Assembly (NCBI GenBank): GCA_964646205.1
Contig: CAZYAZ010000020.1
Span: forward strand, 1-64,000
DNA: 64,000 nt
Source of the DNA: UBA8437 sp964646205
GTDB taxonomy: Bacteria; Planctomycetota; Planctomycetia; Planctomycetales; Planctomycetaceae
Direction of reading: 5' to 3'
Position 1 is the stretch's first letter; each line of letters starts with the position of its first letter. Both the position numbers and the translations under genes were made by a program. Under the pieces are notes generated by a model. It was not told the origin of the DNA. It saw nothing but the letters and a program-made list of their open reading frames with translations, and ran no database searches. Positions 53,596-62,664 of this stretch are shown in pieces.

Positions 53596-54720
53596 ATGGC
53601 GACACTTCAGATCGACAAATTGCTCGAAACCGTGGTCCGCGAGGGGGTCAGTGACCTGCATCTCACGACCATGCAGCCACCGGTCGTGAGGCTGGACGGC
53701 CGCATGGTTCAGCTGGAAACCAAGACGCTCGACGCCGAGGACATGGTGGGCCTGATGAAGAGCATCACGCCGGAGCGGAACCAGCAGGAACTGCAGGAGG
53801 TCGGCGGGACGGACTTTGGATTCGCCTTTGGCGACAAGGCCCGTTTCCGCGTCGCGGTATTCAAACAGCGCGGCGACATCGGGATGGTGCTGCGTCAGAT
53901 TCCCAACCTGTTCCTGACCTTTGAGCAGTTGGGATTGCCGGCCGAGCCGATCAAGAAGCTGCTCACCCGTCCACGCGGCCTGTTCCTGATCACCGGCCCG
54001 ACTGGCAGCGGCAAGACGACGACGCTGGCCAGCATGATCAACCACATGAACGACACGATGGATCACCACGTGATCACGCTCGAGGATCCGATCGAGTACT
54101 ACCACCAGCACAAGCGTTGCACGGTGAACCAGCGCGAGATCGGTGTCGATGTTCCCTCGTTCGCCGAGGCGTTGCGGCGGGCATTGCGGATGGATCCCGA
54201 CGTGATCCTGGTGGGCGAGATGCGCGACCTGGAGACGATCGAGAGTGCGATCACCGCGGCCGAGACCGGCCACGTGGTGTTCGGCACATTGCACACCACC
54301 GGGGCCCAGGGCACCGTGAACCGGATCGTCGACGCCTTCCCAACCAACCAGCAGGAACAGATCCGCGTTCAGCTCTCCACGGCAATCATCGGGATCCTCA
54401 GCCAGCAGCTCCTGCACAAGATCCCCAAGGGACGGGTGGCCGCCTACGAGCTGCTGGTCGTCACTCCCGCGATCTCGAACCTGATCCGCGAGGGCAAGAC
54501 GTTCCGGATCAATTCCTCGATCCAGACCGGCCGCAAGTACGGCATGCAGCTCCTCGACGATCACCTCTTCCAGCTCTGGAAAGACGGGCTGTGCGAGAGG
54601 GAGGAAGTCATCACCAAGTCGAACCTGCCCGACGACCTGACTCATCGCATCGTCCTGGCAGAAAAAGGCCAGATGGCCGACGACGACGATTTCTTCGACG
54701 ACGAGGACGACGACGACTAG
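53596..54720 (+). CDS. pilT: PilT-type retraction ATPase with acidic tail
   Basis: 374 residues from the ATG at 53596, which has AGGGA upstream; an upstream GTG-type start is unsupported. SDLHLTTMQPPVVRLDG opens the N-terminal domain, GPTGSGKT is Walker A (about 134-141), LEDPIEYYH the Asp box, VILVGEMRD Walker B and GTLHTT the His box. PAISNLIREGKT is the C-terminal AIRNLIRE-like element that distinguishes PilT retraction motors from assembly ATPases. The last 14 residues are nearly all Asp/Glu. PilT depolymerises type IV pili; its presence beside GspE-type genes points to a dynamic pilus-like fibre rather than a simple secretion piston. Confidence 0.93.
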   Translation: MATLQIDKLLETVVREGVSDLHLTTMQPPVVRLDGRMVQLETKTLDAEDMVGLMKSITPERNQQELQEVGGTDFGFAFGDKARFRVAVFKQRGDIGMVLRQIPNLFLTFEQLGLPAEPIKKLLTRPRGLFLITGPTGSGKTTTLASMINHMNDTMDHHVITLEDPIEYYHQHKRCTVNQREIGVDVPSFAEALRRALRMDPDVILVGEMRDLETIESAITAAETGHVVFGTLHTTGAQGTVNRIVDAFPTNQQEQIRVQLSTAIIGILSQQLLHKIPKGRVAAYELLVVTPAISNLIREGKTFRINSSIQTGRKYGMQLLDDHLFQLWKDGLCEREEVITKSNLPDDLTHRIVLAEKGQMADDDDFFDDEDDDD

Positions 54721-54780
54721 ACCCACACCAGTCTTTTGCCTGTTCAACGTTCACCGGACCCTTTTCTGCCCCAATCAGCC

Positions 54781-56490
54781 ATGGCCACAAGACGCATCGG
54801 ACAAATCCTGGTCGACCTCGGATACCTCACAGAGGATCAACTCTGGGACGTACTCGAGGAGCAGAAGCAGTCTCCCGGTGAAGTCCTCGGACAGGTCGCC
54901 GTCCGGCTGGAACTGGTGACCGACGAACAGGTGACCGAGGGACTGGCCGAGCAGTGGGGCATGCCGGTGGTGAATCTCCGCGAGACCACCATTCCACCGA
55001 AGGTGCTCGAACTGGTGCCCCAGACGATGGCCGAGATCTACAAGATCGTGCCCATCTCGCTGAAGAACGACCTGCTGACCGTCGCCATGGGCGATCCGCA
55101 CAACGTGGCCGCCCTGGACGATCTCCGCAACTTCCTGGGTTTTGACGTCCGCGGCGCGGTGTCGAACATGCAGGACGTCGAGGAGAGCATTTCCACGCAT
55201 TACGCCGACCAGGAAGATTCCATCGAGGACGTGCTCGGGGAATTGACCGATGACGACGAGGAATTCGACATCCTCGCCGGCAAACACGACATCGGCAGTG
55301 AGGACGAGCTGGTCAATTCCGGACCCATCCGCAAGCTGGTCAACATGGTGTTGCTGCTGGCGATCAAGGACCAGGCCAGCGACGTCCATTTCGAGCCGTT
55401 CGAGGACGAGTTCAAGATCCGTGTCCGGGCTGACGGCGTGCTGTACGAGATGGTCCCGCCACCCCGCCACCTCGCCAACGCGATCACCACGCGGATCAAG
55501 GTGATGGCCGAGTTGGACATCGCCGAGAGACGGTTGCCCCAGGACGGTCGTATCGAACTGAACGTCGGTGGCAACCCGGTTGACCTGCGGGTCAGCGTGC
55601 TGCCCACGATGTTCGGTGAAGCAATCGTCTGCCGGGTTCTGGACCGCACGGTGGTCCAGTTGGATCTCAACAAGATCGGCATGGATCCCCAGACGCTCGA
55701 GCGATTCCGCTCGATGATCTCGCGGCCCAACGGCATCGTGCTGGTCACCGGACCGACCGGAAGCGGCAAGACAACGACGCTCTACAGCGCGCTCTCGGAA
55801 CTCAACGACATCGAGACCAAGATCATCACGACCGAGGATCCGGTCGAATACGACATCGACGGACTGGTGCAGGTGCCGGTCAACCCCGACATCGAGGTCA
55901 CTTTCGCCAACGTGCTGCGGGCCATCCTGCGACACGATCCTGACCAGATCCTCATCGGCGAGATCCGGGACTACGAAACGGCCGAGATCGCGGTGCAGAG
56001 TGCTCTGACCGGCCACCTCGTCTTCAGCACGCTTCACACCAACGACGCCCCCTCCAGCATCACGCGGCTGCGGGACATGGGCGTGCCCCCCTTCCTGATC
56101 ACCGCCACGGTCGAGGCCATCCTCGCCCAGCGGCTGGTGCGGCGGATCTGCACCGAGTGCCGGACCGAATTCGAACCCTCCGACGAACTGCTGATGGAAC
56201 TGCAACTGCCCATCGAACAGGCTCGCCAGTACAAGTTCTATTACGGCAAGGGATGTGAGCGCTGCAACAACGGGGGCTACAAGGGTCGCTGTGGCATCTA
56301 CGAATTGCTGGACCTGACCGACGAGATCCGCGACCTGATCACCAGCGACGCCTCAACCGACGACATCCGCAACCTGGCCCGCACCCAGGGAATGACCTCC
56401 CTGCGGGAAGCCGGCCTGAAACTGATCTTCGACGGGGTCACGACCATCGACGAGGTGGTCCGCGAAACCGTACTCGAGGACGTGGAGTAG
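54781..56490 (+). CDS. GspE/PilB-type assembly ATPase, second copy
   Basis: 569 residues from the ATG at 54781; upstream in-frame starts add no family sequence. MATRRIGQILVDLGYL begins the MshEN-like N-terminal domain, ending in an acidic linker (ELTDDDEEFD). SDVHFEPFED, GPTGSGKT (324-331), LIGEIRD and GHLVFSTLHTND follow in the standard order, with C457/C460 and C492/C495 for zinc. It is clearly paralogous to the first copy but diverged over most of its length, so the duplication is old. It is 7 bases upstream of the gspF-like gene, which suggests this copy is the partner of the platform protein. Confidence 0.93.
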   Translation: MATRRIGQILVDLGYLTEDQLWDVLEEQKQSPGEVLGQVAVRLELVTDEQVTEGLAEQWGMPVVNLRETTIPPKVLELVPQTMAEIYKIVPISLKNDLLTVAMGDPHNVAALDDLRNFLGFDVRGAVSNMQDVEESISTHYADQEDSIEDVLGELTDDDEEFDILAGKHDIGSEDELVNSGPIRKLVNMVLLLAIKDQASDVHFEPFEDEFKIRVRADGVLYEMVPPPRHLANAITTRIKVMAELDIAERRLPQDGRIELNVGGNPVDLRVSVLPTMFGEAIVCRVLDRTVVQLDLNKIGMDPQTLERFRSMISRPNGIVLVTGPTGSGKTTTLYSALSELNDIETKIITTEDPVEYDIDGLVQVPVNPDIEVTFANVLRAILRHDPDQILIGEIRDYETAEIAVQSALTGHLVFSTLHTNDAPSSITRLRDMGVPPFLITATVEAILAQRLVRRICTECRTEFEPSDELLMELQLPIEQARQYKFYYGKGCERCNNGGYKGRCGIYELLDLTDEIRDLITSDASTDDIRNLARTQGMTSLREAGLKLIFDGVTTIDEVVRETVLEDVE

Positions 56491-56497
56491 GACCACG

Positions 56498-57748
56498 ATG
56501 CCCAGTTACAAATACGAGGCCATGGACCACGCCGGTGCGGAAGTCACCGGGGCGATCACCGCCGAGTCCGAAGCCGAAGCCCAGCAGCTGATCCGCGAGC
56601 AGGACCTGTTCGTGACCAAGATCACCGAGGAAGGGCGCAAGAAGAAAAAGAAGAAGGAGAAGGGCGATAAGAAGCCTGCCAAGCGCCGCAAGGGCGGTGG
56701 CATGTCGATCGGCCGGGTCGGAGCCAAGCAGTTGTGCACCTTCACCCGTCAGCTCTCCACTCTCCAGGACGCCGGCCTGCCCATCCTCCGCAGCCTCATG
56801 ATTCTCGAGGGCCAGTCCAAACCCGGTCCACTGAAAAACTCGCTGAGCGGCGTCATCGAGGACATCGAGGGCGGCAGTACGCTCTCGGAAGCCATGTCCA
56901 AGCAACCCAAGGCCTTCGACGATCTGTACGTCAACATGGTCAAGGCGGGTGAGGCCGGTGGTGCGCTGGAGGTGATCCTGCAGCGGCTGGCCGAGTTCAA
57001 GGAACGGGCACAGAGCCTGAAGCGGAAGGTGATCGGAGCGATGATCTACCCGATCGCGGTGATCGGAGTCGCCATCATCATCGTCTCGGGCATCATGATT
57101 TTCATCATCCCGAAGTTCAAGAAGATCTTCGAGGGCTTCGATGTCGACCTGCCCGACATCACCATCGTCCTGCTCAACGCCAGCGACTGGTTCGCCACCT
57201 ACTGGTGGGTCCTGATTGTCACGCCGATCGCCTTCATACTGACGATCAAGTTGATCAAGAAGAACAAGACCGGTGCGTTTGTCATCGACTGGATTGCGCT
57301 GAAGATCCCGTTAATGGGCAAGATCATCCAGAAATCGACTGTCGCGCGGACAATGCGCACACTCGGAACGTTAATCGCCTCCGGTGTCCCGATACTCGAG
57401 GCGTTGACCATTGCGCGGGACACCGCGGGCAACACGGTCTTCAAACGGGCCTTCGACAACATCCACTCGTCGATCCGCGAGGGTGAAGCGATTGCGGTCC
57501 CGTTGCGCGAAGCCCGGATTGTCGACGACATCGTGGTCAACATGGTGGACGTCGGCGAGGAAACCGGGGCCCTGGACAACATGATGTACAAGGTGGCCGA
57601 GGTGTACGACGAGGAGGTGGCCGTCGCCGTGGACGGGCTGATCAGCATGCTCGAACCAATCATGGTCGTGGTGCTGGGACTGATCGTCGGATTCATCGTC
57701 ATCGCGCTCTTCATGCCCCTGGTCAAGCTGCTCAACGAGCTCTCCTGA
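56498..57748 (+). CDS. GspF/PilC-type inner membrane platform protein
   Basis: 416 residues. The start PSYKYEAMDHAGAEVTGAITAESEAEAQQLI is the classical N-terminal block. Two T2SSF domains follow (about 75-200 and 280-400), each with FTRQLSTLQDAGLPIL-like and TLGTLIASGVPIL-like motifs. Membrane helices lie near 180-200, 225-247 and 385-412. Residues 48-66 form a strongly lysine/arginine-rich insert not usual in the family. It forms the platform to which the ATPase binds. It lies 7 bases after the second ATPase, so translation is probably linked. Confidence 0.93.
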   Translation: MPSYKYEAMDHAGAEVTGAITAESEAEAQQLIREQDLFVTKITEEGRKKKKKKEKGDKKPAKRRKGGGMSIGRVGAKQLCTFTRQLSTLQDAGLPILRSLMILEGQSKPGPLKNSLSGVIEDIEGGSTLSEAMSKQPKAFDDLYVNMVKAGEAGGALEVILQRLAEFKERAQSLKRKVIGAMIYPIAVIGVAIIIVSGIMIFIIPKFKKIFEGFDVDLPDITIVLLNASDWFATYWWVLIVTPIAFILTIKLIKKNKTGAFVIDWIALKIPLMGKIIQKSTVARTMRTLGTLIASGVPILEALTIARDTAGNTVFKRAFDNIHSSIREGEAIAVPLREARIVDDIVVNMVDVGEETGALDNMMYKVAEVYDEEVAVAVDGLISMLEPIMVVVLGLIVGFIVIALFMPLVKLLNELS

Positions 57749-57812
57749 ACACGCGATTTCCGCGGGCCCAACCGGACTCCCTTCACCGGGCCAATTCACA
57801 AGAGACCACACT

Positions 57813-58757
57813 ATGACTTCGCACGCTCCCACCGCCGTTGGCCGTCGCGCCGGTTTCACCCTGGTCGAGATCATGGTGGTCATGGTCATCATCGGGCTCC
57901 TGGCCGCGATCCTGGTCCCGGTCCTGGGAGGTGTCCTGAGGCGGACCAACGAGGCTGCCGTCAAGGTCGAGATCGGTTCACTCGAGAGTGCCCTGGCCGA
58001 TTTCAAAGCCCGGTTTGGCAGCGACCCGCCCGATCACCTTCACCTTCACGAATCAGCTGCCGGCTGGGCCAGCGATCCCGAGAGCCGTTCCAAGGTTCTC
58101 GCCATCTGGCCCCGTTTTCGGTTTGACGCGCCCAGGGACTACCTGGACGGTGTCAGCAACAATGCCGGTGGAGAGGTCCATCTGTCGGGTGCGGAGTGCC
58201 TGGTCTTTTTCCTGGGCGGTATGCCCAAAAGAGACGTCAACGGCAGGTTCTCCATGACCGGTTTCTCCAAGAATCCGCTCAATCCCTTTGCACCCATCAC
58301 ACCGGGGGCCGATGAGAGTCGTGATGGACCGTTCTTCGACTTCCCCTCGGCCCGCCTGCACGAACACGAACGGTCCCCCGACGCTCCCGACGGATACCCC
58401 GACTTCAGGGACTCGCTGAACAACCAGACCGCTCCCTACCTGTATCTCAGCAGTGCCAACGGCCGCGGCTACGACCCCGAAGGGGGGTTCGTCTTCAATC
58501 ATCAACTGGGCAATACCGCCAACCCCTTGGTCTGGAACCGGAACTTGCCATACCGCCAGAGTCCCGGTGGCCCCAGGTGGAACCCCAAGTCGTTCCAGAT
58601 CATCTCTCCCGGATACGGCCCTCACGAAAACGCCCTGGGACAATTCTGTCCCTACGGGATCTCCGAGGTCTACGATCCGGAAGACACCGCGAAGCTTTCG
58701 GAACAGGATGCCGACAACATCACCAACTTCTCCGCGGGAGGTCGGCTGAAACCATAG
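57813..58757 (+). CDS. Major pseudopilin-like protein (GspG-like), long form
   Basis: 314 residues. RRAGFTLVEIMVVMVIIGLLAAILVPVL near residues 11-38 is a type IV prepilin N-terminus, with cleavage after the glycine and Glu at +5. Typical GspG is about 140 residues, so this is more than twice as long. ALADFKARFGSDPPDHLHLHES occupies the place of the GspG calcium loop region. The rest has many Asp, Pro and Asn residues, with no further domain recognised. It is the first pseudopilin after the platform gene, the position of gspG in type II secretion operons. Confidence 0.85.
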   Translation: MTSHAPTAVGRRAGFTLVEIMVVMVIIGLLAAILVPVLGGVLRRTNEAAVKVEIGSLESALADFKARFGSDPPDHLHLHESAAGWASDPESRSKVLAIWPRFRFDAPRDYLDGVSNNAGGEVHLSGAECLVFFLGGMPKRDVNGRFSMTGFSKNPLNPFAPITPGADESRDGPFFDFPSARLHEHERSPDAPDGYPDFRDSLNNQTAPYLYLSSANGRGYDPEGGFVFNHQLGNTANPLVWNRNLPYRQSPGGPRWNPKSFQIISPGYGPHENALGQFCPYGISEVYDPEDTAKLSEQDADNITNFSAGGRLKP

Positions 58758-58872
58758 TTCGCATTTTTCTTCTCGGCGGTCGGCCAACGTCTGCGTTCAA
58801 GCAGCCGTGGAGCCGGCTCACCAGAACATCAACCGCTTCTGTCACCTGCGGGCCCAGGTCATCCGAATTCCC

Positions 58873-59877
58873 ATGCAGCCACAGACCACACATCTCCGTC
58901 CTGGGCGATCTCGTCTGGCTGGGTCTCAACCCGGTGGCTTCACGCTCGTCGAACTCCTGATCGTGATCACCATCATCGCCTCGATGATGGCGGTCTTCAC
59001 CGCGGTCGTCGGCAACATGCTCGGTGGTGCCCGGCATACGGCCACCGAGGCCACGATCACCAAGATCCACCGCATCATCCAGCAACGCCGTGGCGCCTTC
59101 GCGACTTACCAGCTGAAGCAGTCCGAGATCAGCCAGGCCATGCGGTTGATCCAGGTCGCAGCTCCCGGCGGTTTCACCTCACGTGAAATCCGTCGGCTCG
59201 CTCCGGTCGTGGCCAGGAAAAATATCTTCCGGCAGGCGTTCCCACAAAACCAGACCGAAAAACCGCTCCCGGGAAACGTGGTCAGTGAAGCCGACAGTGC
59301 CGAGGTCCTCTACTGGGTCCTGACCAGCGGCAACGACCTGGGTGCTTTCACGGCATCCGAAATTCGCTTCAGCAGTTCTGAACTCGCTGACCAGGATGAC
59401 GACGGACTGCCCGAGCTGGTTGATGGCTGGGGAAAGCCATTGCGATTTTATCGCTGGCCCACCCGGCTGATTCGCCAGGGTGGTCCCGGCACCGTCGTGA
59501 CTCCCGCCCAGTTGGATGCCGCTCAAATGATATTGGGTACGGTGTCCCCGCAACGGTTTGAACAGGATCCCGACGAATCGGCAACCGAACTTTTCGCGAG
59601 ATGGATCGTGGCACAGGGGGCCAACCTCGGGGAAATCCGTTTCCACACTCCCTCGACCTGGCACGCCCCACTGGTGGTCTCCTGCGGAGCCGACCAGCAA
59701 CTGGGACTCGAGGAACCTCATCCGAACTTCAACGGCCAGTTGGACGTGAATGAGGACCTCAACCAGAACGGACAACTGGACGCGGGAGAAGATCATTCGG
59801 GGCTGGCCCGACCAATTGTCGCCGCGGCACTTTTCGACAACATCTCCAACTACAACGTCCAGAGGGGAGGCAACTAG
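58873..59877 (+). CDS. Pseudopilin with EF-hand-like calcium loop
   Basis: 334 residues from the ATG at 58873, preferred to a GTG at 58807. QPGGFTLVELLIVITIIASMMAVFT near residues 20-45 is a prepilin motif with Glu +5. The C-terminal part includes DDDGLPELVDGWGKPLRFYRWP, a GspG-like block often placed near its calcium site. It also has two successive EF-hand-like loops near residues 284-308 (NFNGQLDVNE and DLNQNGQLDAGE, the latter a perfect 12-residue DxNxNGxxDxxE loop). It stops 4 bases before the next gene. It may be a second GspG/H-like subunit. Confidence 0.85.
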   Translation: MQPQTTHLRPGRSRLAGSQPGGFTLVELLIVITIIASMMAVFTAVVGNMLGGARHTATEATITKIHRIIQQRRGAFATYQLKQSEISQAMRLIQVAAPGGFTSREIRRLAPVVARKNIFRQAFPQNQTEKPLPGNVVSEADSAEVLYWVLTSGNDLGAFTASEIRFSSSELADQDDDGLPELVDGWGKPLRFYRWPTRLIRQGGPGTVVTPAQLDAAQMILGTVSPQRFEQDPDESATELFARWIVAQGANLGEIRFHTPSTWHAPLVVSCGADQQLGLEEPHPNFNGQLDVNEDLNQNGQLDAGEDHSGLARPIVAAALFDNISNYNVQRGGN

Positions 59878-59881
59878 CCCG

Positions 59882-61195
59882 ATGCGCGTCTCCTTCTCAA
59901 GCACCCGCGAACCGTATGTCGACGACAATCGTCATGCGTTCACCCTGGTGGAAATGCTGGTCGTGATCACCGTGCTGCTGGTCCTGGCCGGTGTCACCGT
60001 GACATCCATCAACGTCGCGTTGGAAGGCGAACGAGTCCGCAGCAGTGCCAGGCAGTTGCAGAGCTACCTGCTGGGTGCCCGAGACCGTGCCGCCTACAGC
60101 CAGTTGCCACGAGGAGTCCGTTTCGAAATCGGCGATCTCACCGATCCCGCCAACTACCGTTTCGAGGACATCAACGGCAACGGACAACTCGATGTGGGAG
60201 AAGACCTGAACGGCAACGGTGTGATCGACAAGTTCCCGCTGGTGCACAGCATGGTCTACGTCGGTGCCAGCAAGGACTGGAGCCAGGGGACCATCACGGT
60301 TCACGTCAACGCACTCACCAAGCAGCCCAATCTCATTCATGGAGATTTCAGCGAATGGTTCCGCCTCAACGAGGCCGACCTGAACCGCAACGGGGTTTTT
60401 GATGCCAACGAGGACATCAATGGCAACGGTCGCTGGGACCGCCTGCTGATCGAAACCGCACGGATCAAGCTCGGCAGTCGCTGGTACACGGTCCACTTCC
60501 TGGAAGAGGACATCAACGGCAACGGACAACTCGATTCCGGCGAGAACATCAACGGCAACCACATCTACCTGCCCAACAACACGCCCCCTTATGTTCCCGT
60601 CTGGGACAGGCTGGGACCGCACCAGGCCCCCAATCATCCACCACCGCATCTGACCAACTGGCTGGTCATTGACCCTCCCTTCGCCGACCCAATGCCGAAT
60701 CCAAAACGCGATCCGGTCTTGCACCACATCACCACGGAGGTCGCCGCGAGGTTTGATGAGGGTGATTATCGATTGACGTTGACTCCCAGGGTGCTGCCCT
60801 CGGTCGATCCGGTTCAGTTCGCCAATGGGGTGGTGATCGACCTGGGATTCAGTCGCCCACCGAACGCGACGTGGTCCTGGATGACCGGTGCCACCTACCG
60901 GGACATCATGTTCTCTCCACAGGGCTCGGTGACCGGTCCACCAGCCACCGCCGGCGTCGTCCACTTCCTGGTCAATGACCTGGCCGACATCACGCGGGGA
61001 CTGACACCGTGGGATCCGAGAAACGAGAGCGACAAGCGGATCATCACGCTGTTCACCCGCACTGGCAACGTCACGACCAACGAGTTGTTTCCCGGAGAAA
61101 CCAGCGTCGGCATCGACGTCAACCTCAACGGTGTCATCGATACCGGCAACACTGATCCGTTTTATTACGCTGAAACTGGGAGGGTCGCAGAATGA
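59882..61195 (+). CDS. Large GspH-like pseudopilin with repeated EF-hand-like loops
   Basis: 437 residues from the ATG at 59882, right after the previous stop. NRHAFTLVEMLVVITVLLVLAGVTVTS near residues 18-45 is the prepilin motif; the residue before the cleavage site is alanine instead of the usual glycine. SSARQLQSYLLGARDRAAYSQLPRGV is GspH-like. Three perfect or near-perfect calcium loops lie at about nucleotides 60166-60235, 60373-60440 and 60505-60570 (DINGNGQLDVGE, DLNRNGVFDANE, DINGNGQLDSGE), and a fourth at about 61110-61155 (DVNLNGVIDTGN). Usual GspH is about 170-200 residues. The stop overlaps the next start by 4 bases. Confidence 0.86.
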   Translation: MRVSFSSTREPYVDDNRHAFTLVEMLVVITVLLVLAGVTVTSINVALEGERVRSSARQLQSYLLGARDRAAYSQLPRGVRFEIGDLTDPANYRFEDINGNGQLDVGEDLNGNGVIDKFPLVHSMVYVGASKDWSQGTITVHVNALTKQPNLIHGDFSEWFRLNEADLNRNGVFDANEDINGNGRWDRLLIETARIKLGSRWYTVHFLEEDINGNGQLDSGENINGNHIYLPNNTPPYVPVWDRLGPHQAPNHPPPHLTNWLVIDPPFADPMPNPKRDPVLHHITTEVAARFDEGDYRLTLTPRVLPSVDPVQFANGVVIDLGFSRPPNATWSWMTGATYRDIMFSPQGSVTGPPATAGVVHFLVNDLADITRGLTPWDPRNESDKRIITLFTRTGNVTTNELFPGETSVGIDVNLNGVIDTGNTDPFYYAETGRVAE

Positions 61196-62664
61196 ACCGT
61201 CATCGTCCCACCATGTCGACGCGGGCCACCGGCGCCACACTGACCGAAGTTCTCATGTCGATGATGATCCTCTCCATCGGGGTCCTTTCGGTGGCGTCAC
61301 TGTTTCCGGTCGGGATCCTGAGTTCCGCGCGGGCCACCCAGTTGACCCACGCGGCGCTGCTGAGACAGAACGCCGAGGCCGTGCTCGCCTTGAATTCCAA
61401 CCTCATCCACGATCCGGATGGTGACGGCAACTATCGCGAACACAACGGAACCGTCTATGCGGTCGACCTGCTGGGCTGGTCAAGGATCGGACCACAGGAC
61501 ACTCCGCAGACCCGATCCGATTACTTCCAGACTCTCCAGGCGAACCCACAAACCAGTAGTGGTGTGGCCTGTTTCTGGGGCAATCAACCGATGCCGGCAT
61601 CACAGTCCTTCCGGTTCGGCATCCGTCGGTTCCACGGTTTTGAAGAATCGGACAAGGATCGCCTGTGTCCCTACACGAACTTCGCGCACACCTCGAACCC
61701 CCAACAGCGACAGATTCGACCCGATTCGGTGATCGGTGACGAGGCCCAATCGGTTGTCGGATCACGTGACGACTGGCTCGAACTTTTCCGGACCACGCCC
61801 ACGTTCAACCAACTCGCACCGAACCAGTTCCAACTGGTGATCGACCCCTCGGTTGACCTGAAGTCCGTCAAGCAACAATGGCACGCCGAGGATCTCAATG
61901 GAAACGACCAGCTCGACGCGGGCGAGGACATCAATGGAAACGGAGTGATAGACGGGGTCCCAATTCGCATCAGCCTGATCGACCCCGAGGGACGACACAG
62001 CCAGGTCCGGATCGTTCCGTTCACCGCGGCGATCACGCCCAATGTGTCCGGGGGAGGCACGATCGGACCGCTGGTTTTCGATACTGCGGCGGTCAACCGG
62101 ATCACCGAGATCATTGTCGAGGTCCAGAACGCTCGGTTTTCCTGGATGATGACCGTCCGCAAGCCCAGCTTCTCCCACGGCGGCCTGCCGGCGAATCATC
62201 CAGGAGCAGCGGCTCCGGCTTCCGTCGACCTGGTCGTATTTTTCCAGCGTCCATTCGGCCGATCCAACGAGACGTTCTACCAGGTCGAGTCCACCGTCGG
62301 TGCCGACCTCCAGCCCGGAGTGGCCCAGTTTGATGACAACGGAAACGGTGTCATTGACGATGTGAATGAGTTTTTCTGGGCCGATTCCGATGACCGGTTC
62401 AGCCTCAAGGTGATCTGGAACAACTCCAACAGTTCCAAGATAAAAAAACCTCCCATCGCCTCGGGACGATTTGTTTTCGACCTGAAGCACGGGCAGTGGT
62501 ATCGAGTCCGGAACGTCATTCGAGAGTACGACATCCCGAACACGGTCAATAGGGCCATCGAGTTCACCGTGGACCGCCCCCTGCCTGACCCCCTGATTCT
62601 GACTGCCGGTGGCATGATGTTTCCCAAGGGCATCATCGCCGTCTTCCCCCTCGGCACAAAATAA
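61192..62664 (+). CDS. Large GspI/PilV-like pseudopilin with EF-hand-like loops
   Basis: 490 residues, start overlapping the upstream stop (ATGA). TRATGATLTEVLMSMMILSIGVLSVASLFPVGI near residues 10-42 is a prepilin motif with cleavage after glycine and Glu +5; the LSIGVLSV pattern is typical of GspI/PilV minor pilins. EF-hand-like loops occur at about nucleotides 61889-61957 (DLNGNDQLDAGE, DINGNGVIDGV) and 62332-62375 (DDNGNGVIDDVNE). At 490 residues it is about four times a normal GspI. The following gene starts directly at its stop. Confidence 0.85.
   Translation: MNRHRPTMSTRATGATLTEVLMSMMILSIGVLSVASLFPVGILSSARATQLTHAALLRQNAEAVLALNSNLIHDPDGDGNYREHNGTVYAVDLLGWSRIGPQDTPQTRSDYFQTLQANPQTSSGVACFWGNQPMPASQSFRFGIRRFHGFEESDKDRLCPYTNFAHTSNPQQRQIRPDSVIGDEAQSVVGSRDDWLELFRTTPTFNQLAPNQFQLVIDPSVDLKSVKQQWHAEDLNGNDQLDAGEDINGNGVIDGVPIRISLIDPEGRHSQVRIVPFTAAITPNVSGGGTIGPLVFDTAAVNRITEIIVEVQNARFSWMMTVRKPSFSHGGLPANHPGAAAPASVDLVVFFQRPFGRSNETFYQVESTVGADLQPGVAQFDDNGNGVIDDVNEFFWADSDDRFSLKVIWNNSNSSKIKKPPIASGRFVFDLKHGQWYRVRNVIREYDIPNTVNRAIEFTVDRPLPDPLILTAGGMMFPKGIIAVFPLGTK

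Noticed and set aside
54775..56205. 476-residue minus-strand frame
   Set aside because: Antisense to the second GspE-type ATPase; no motifs of its own.
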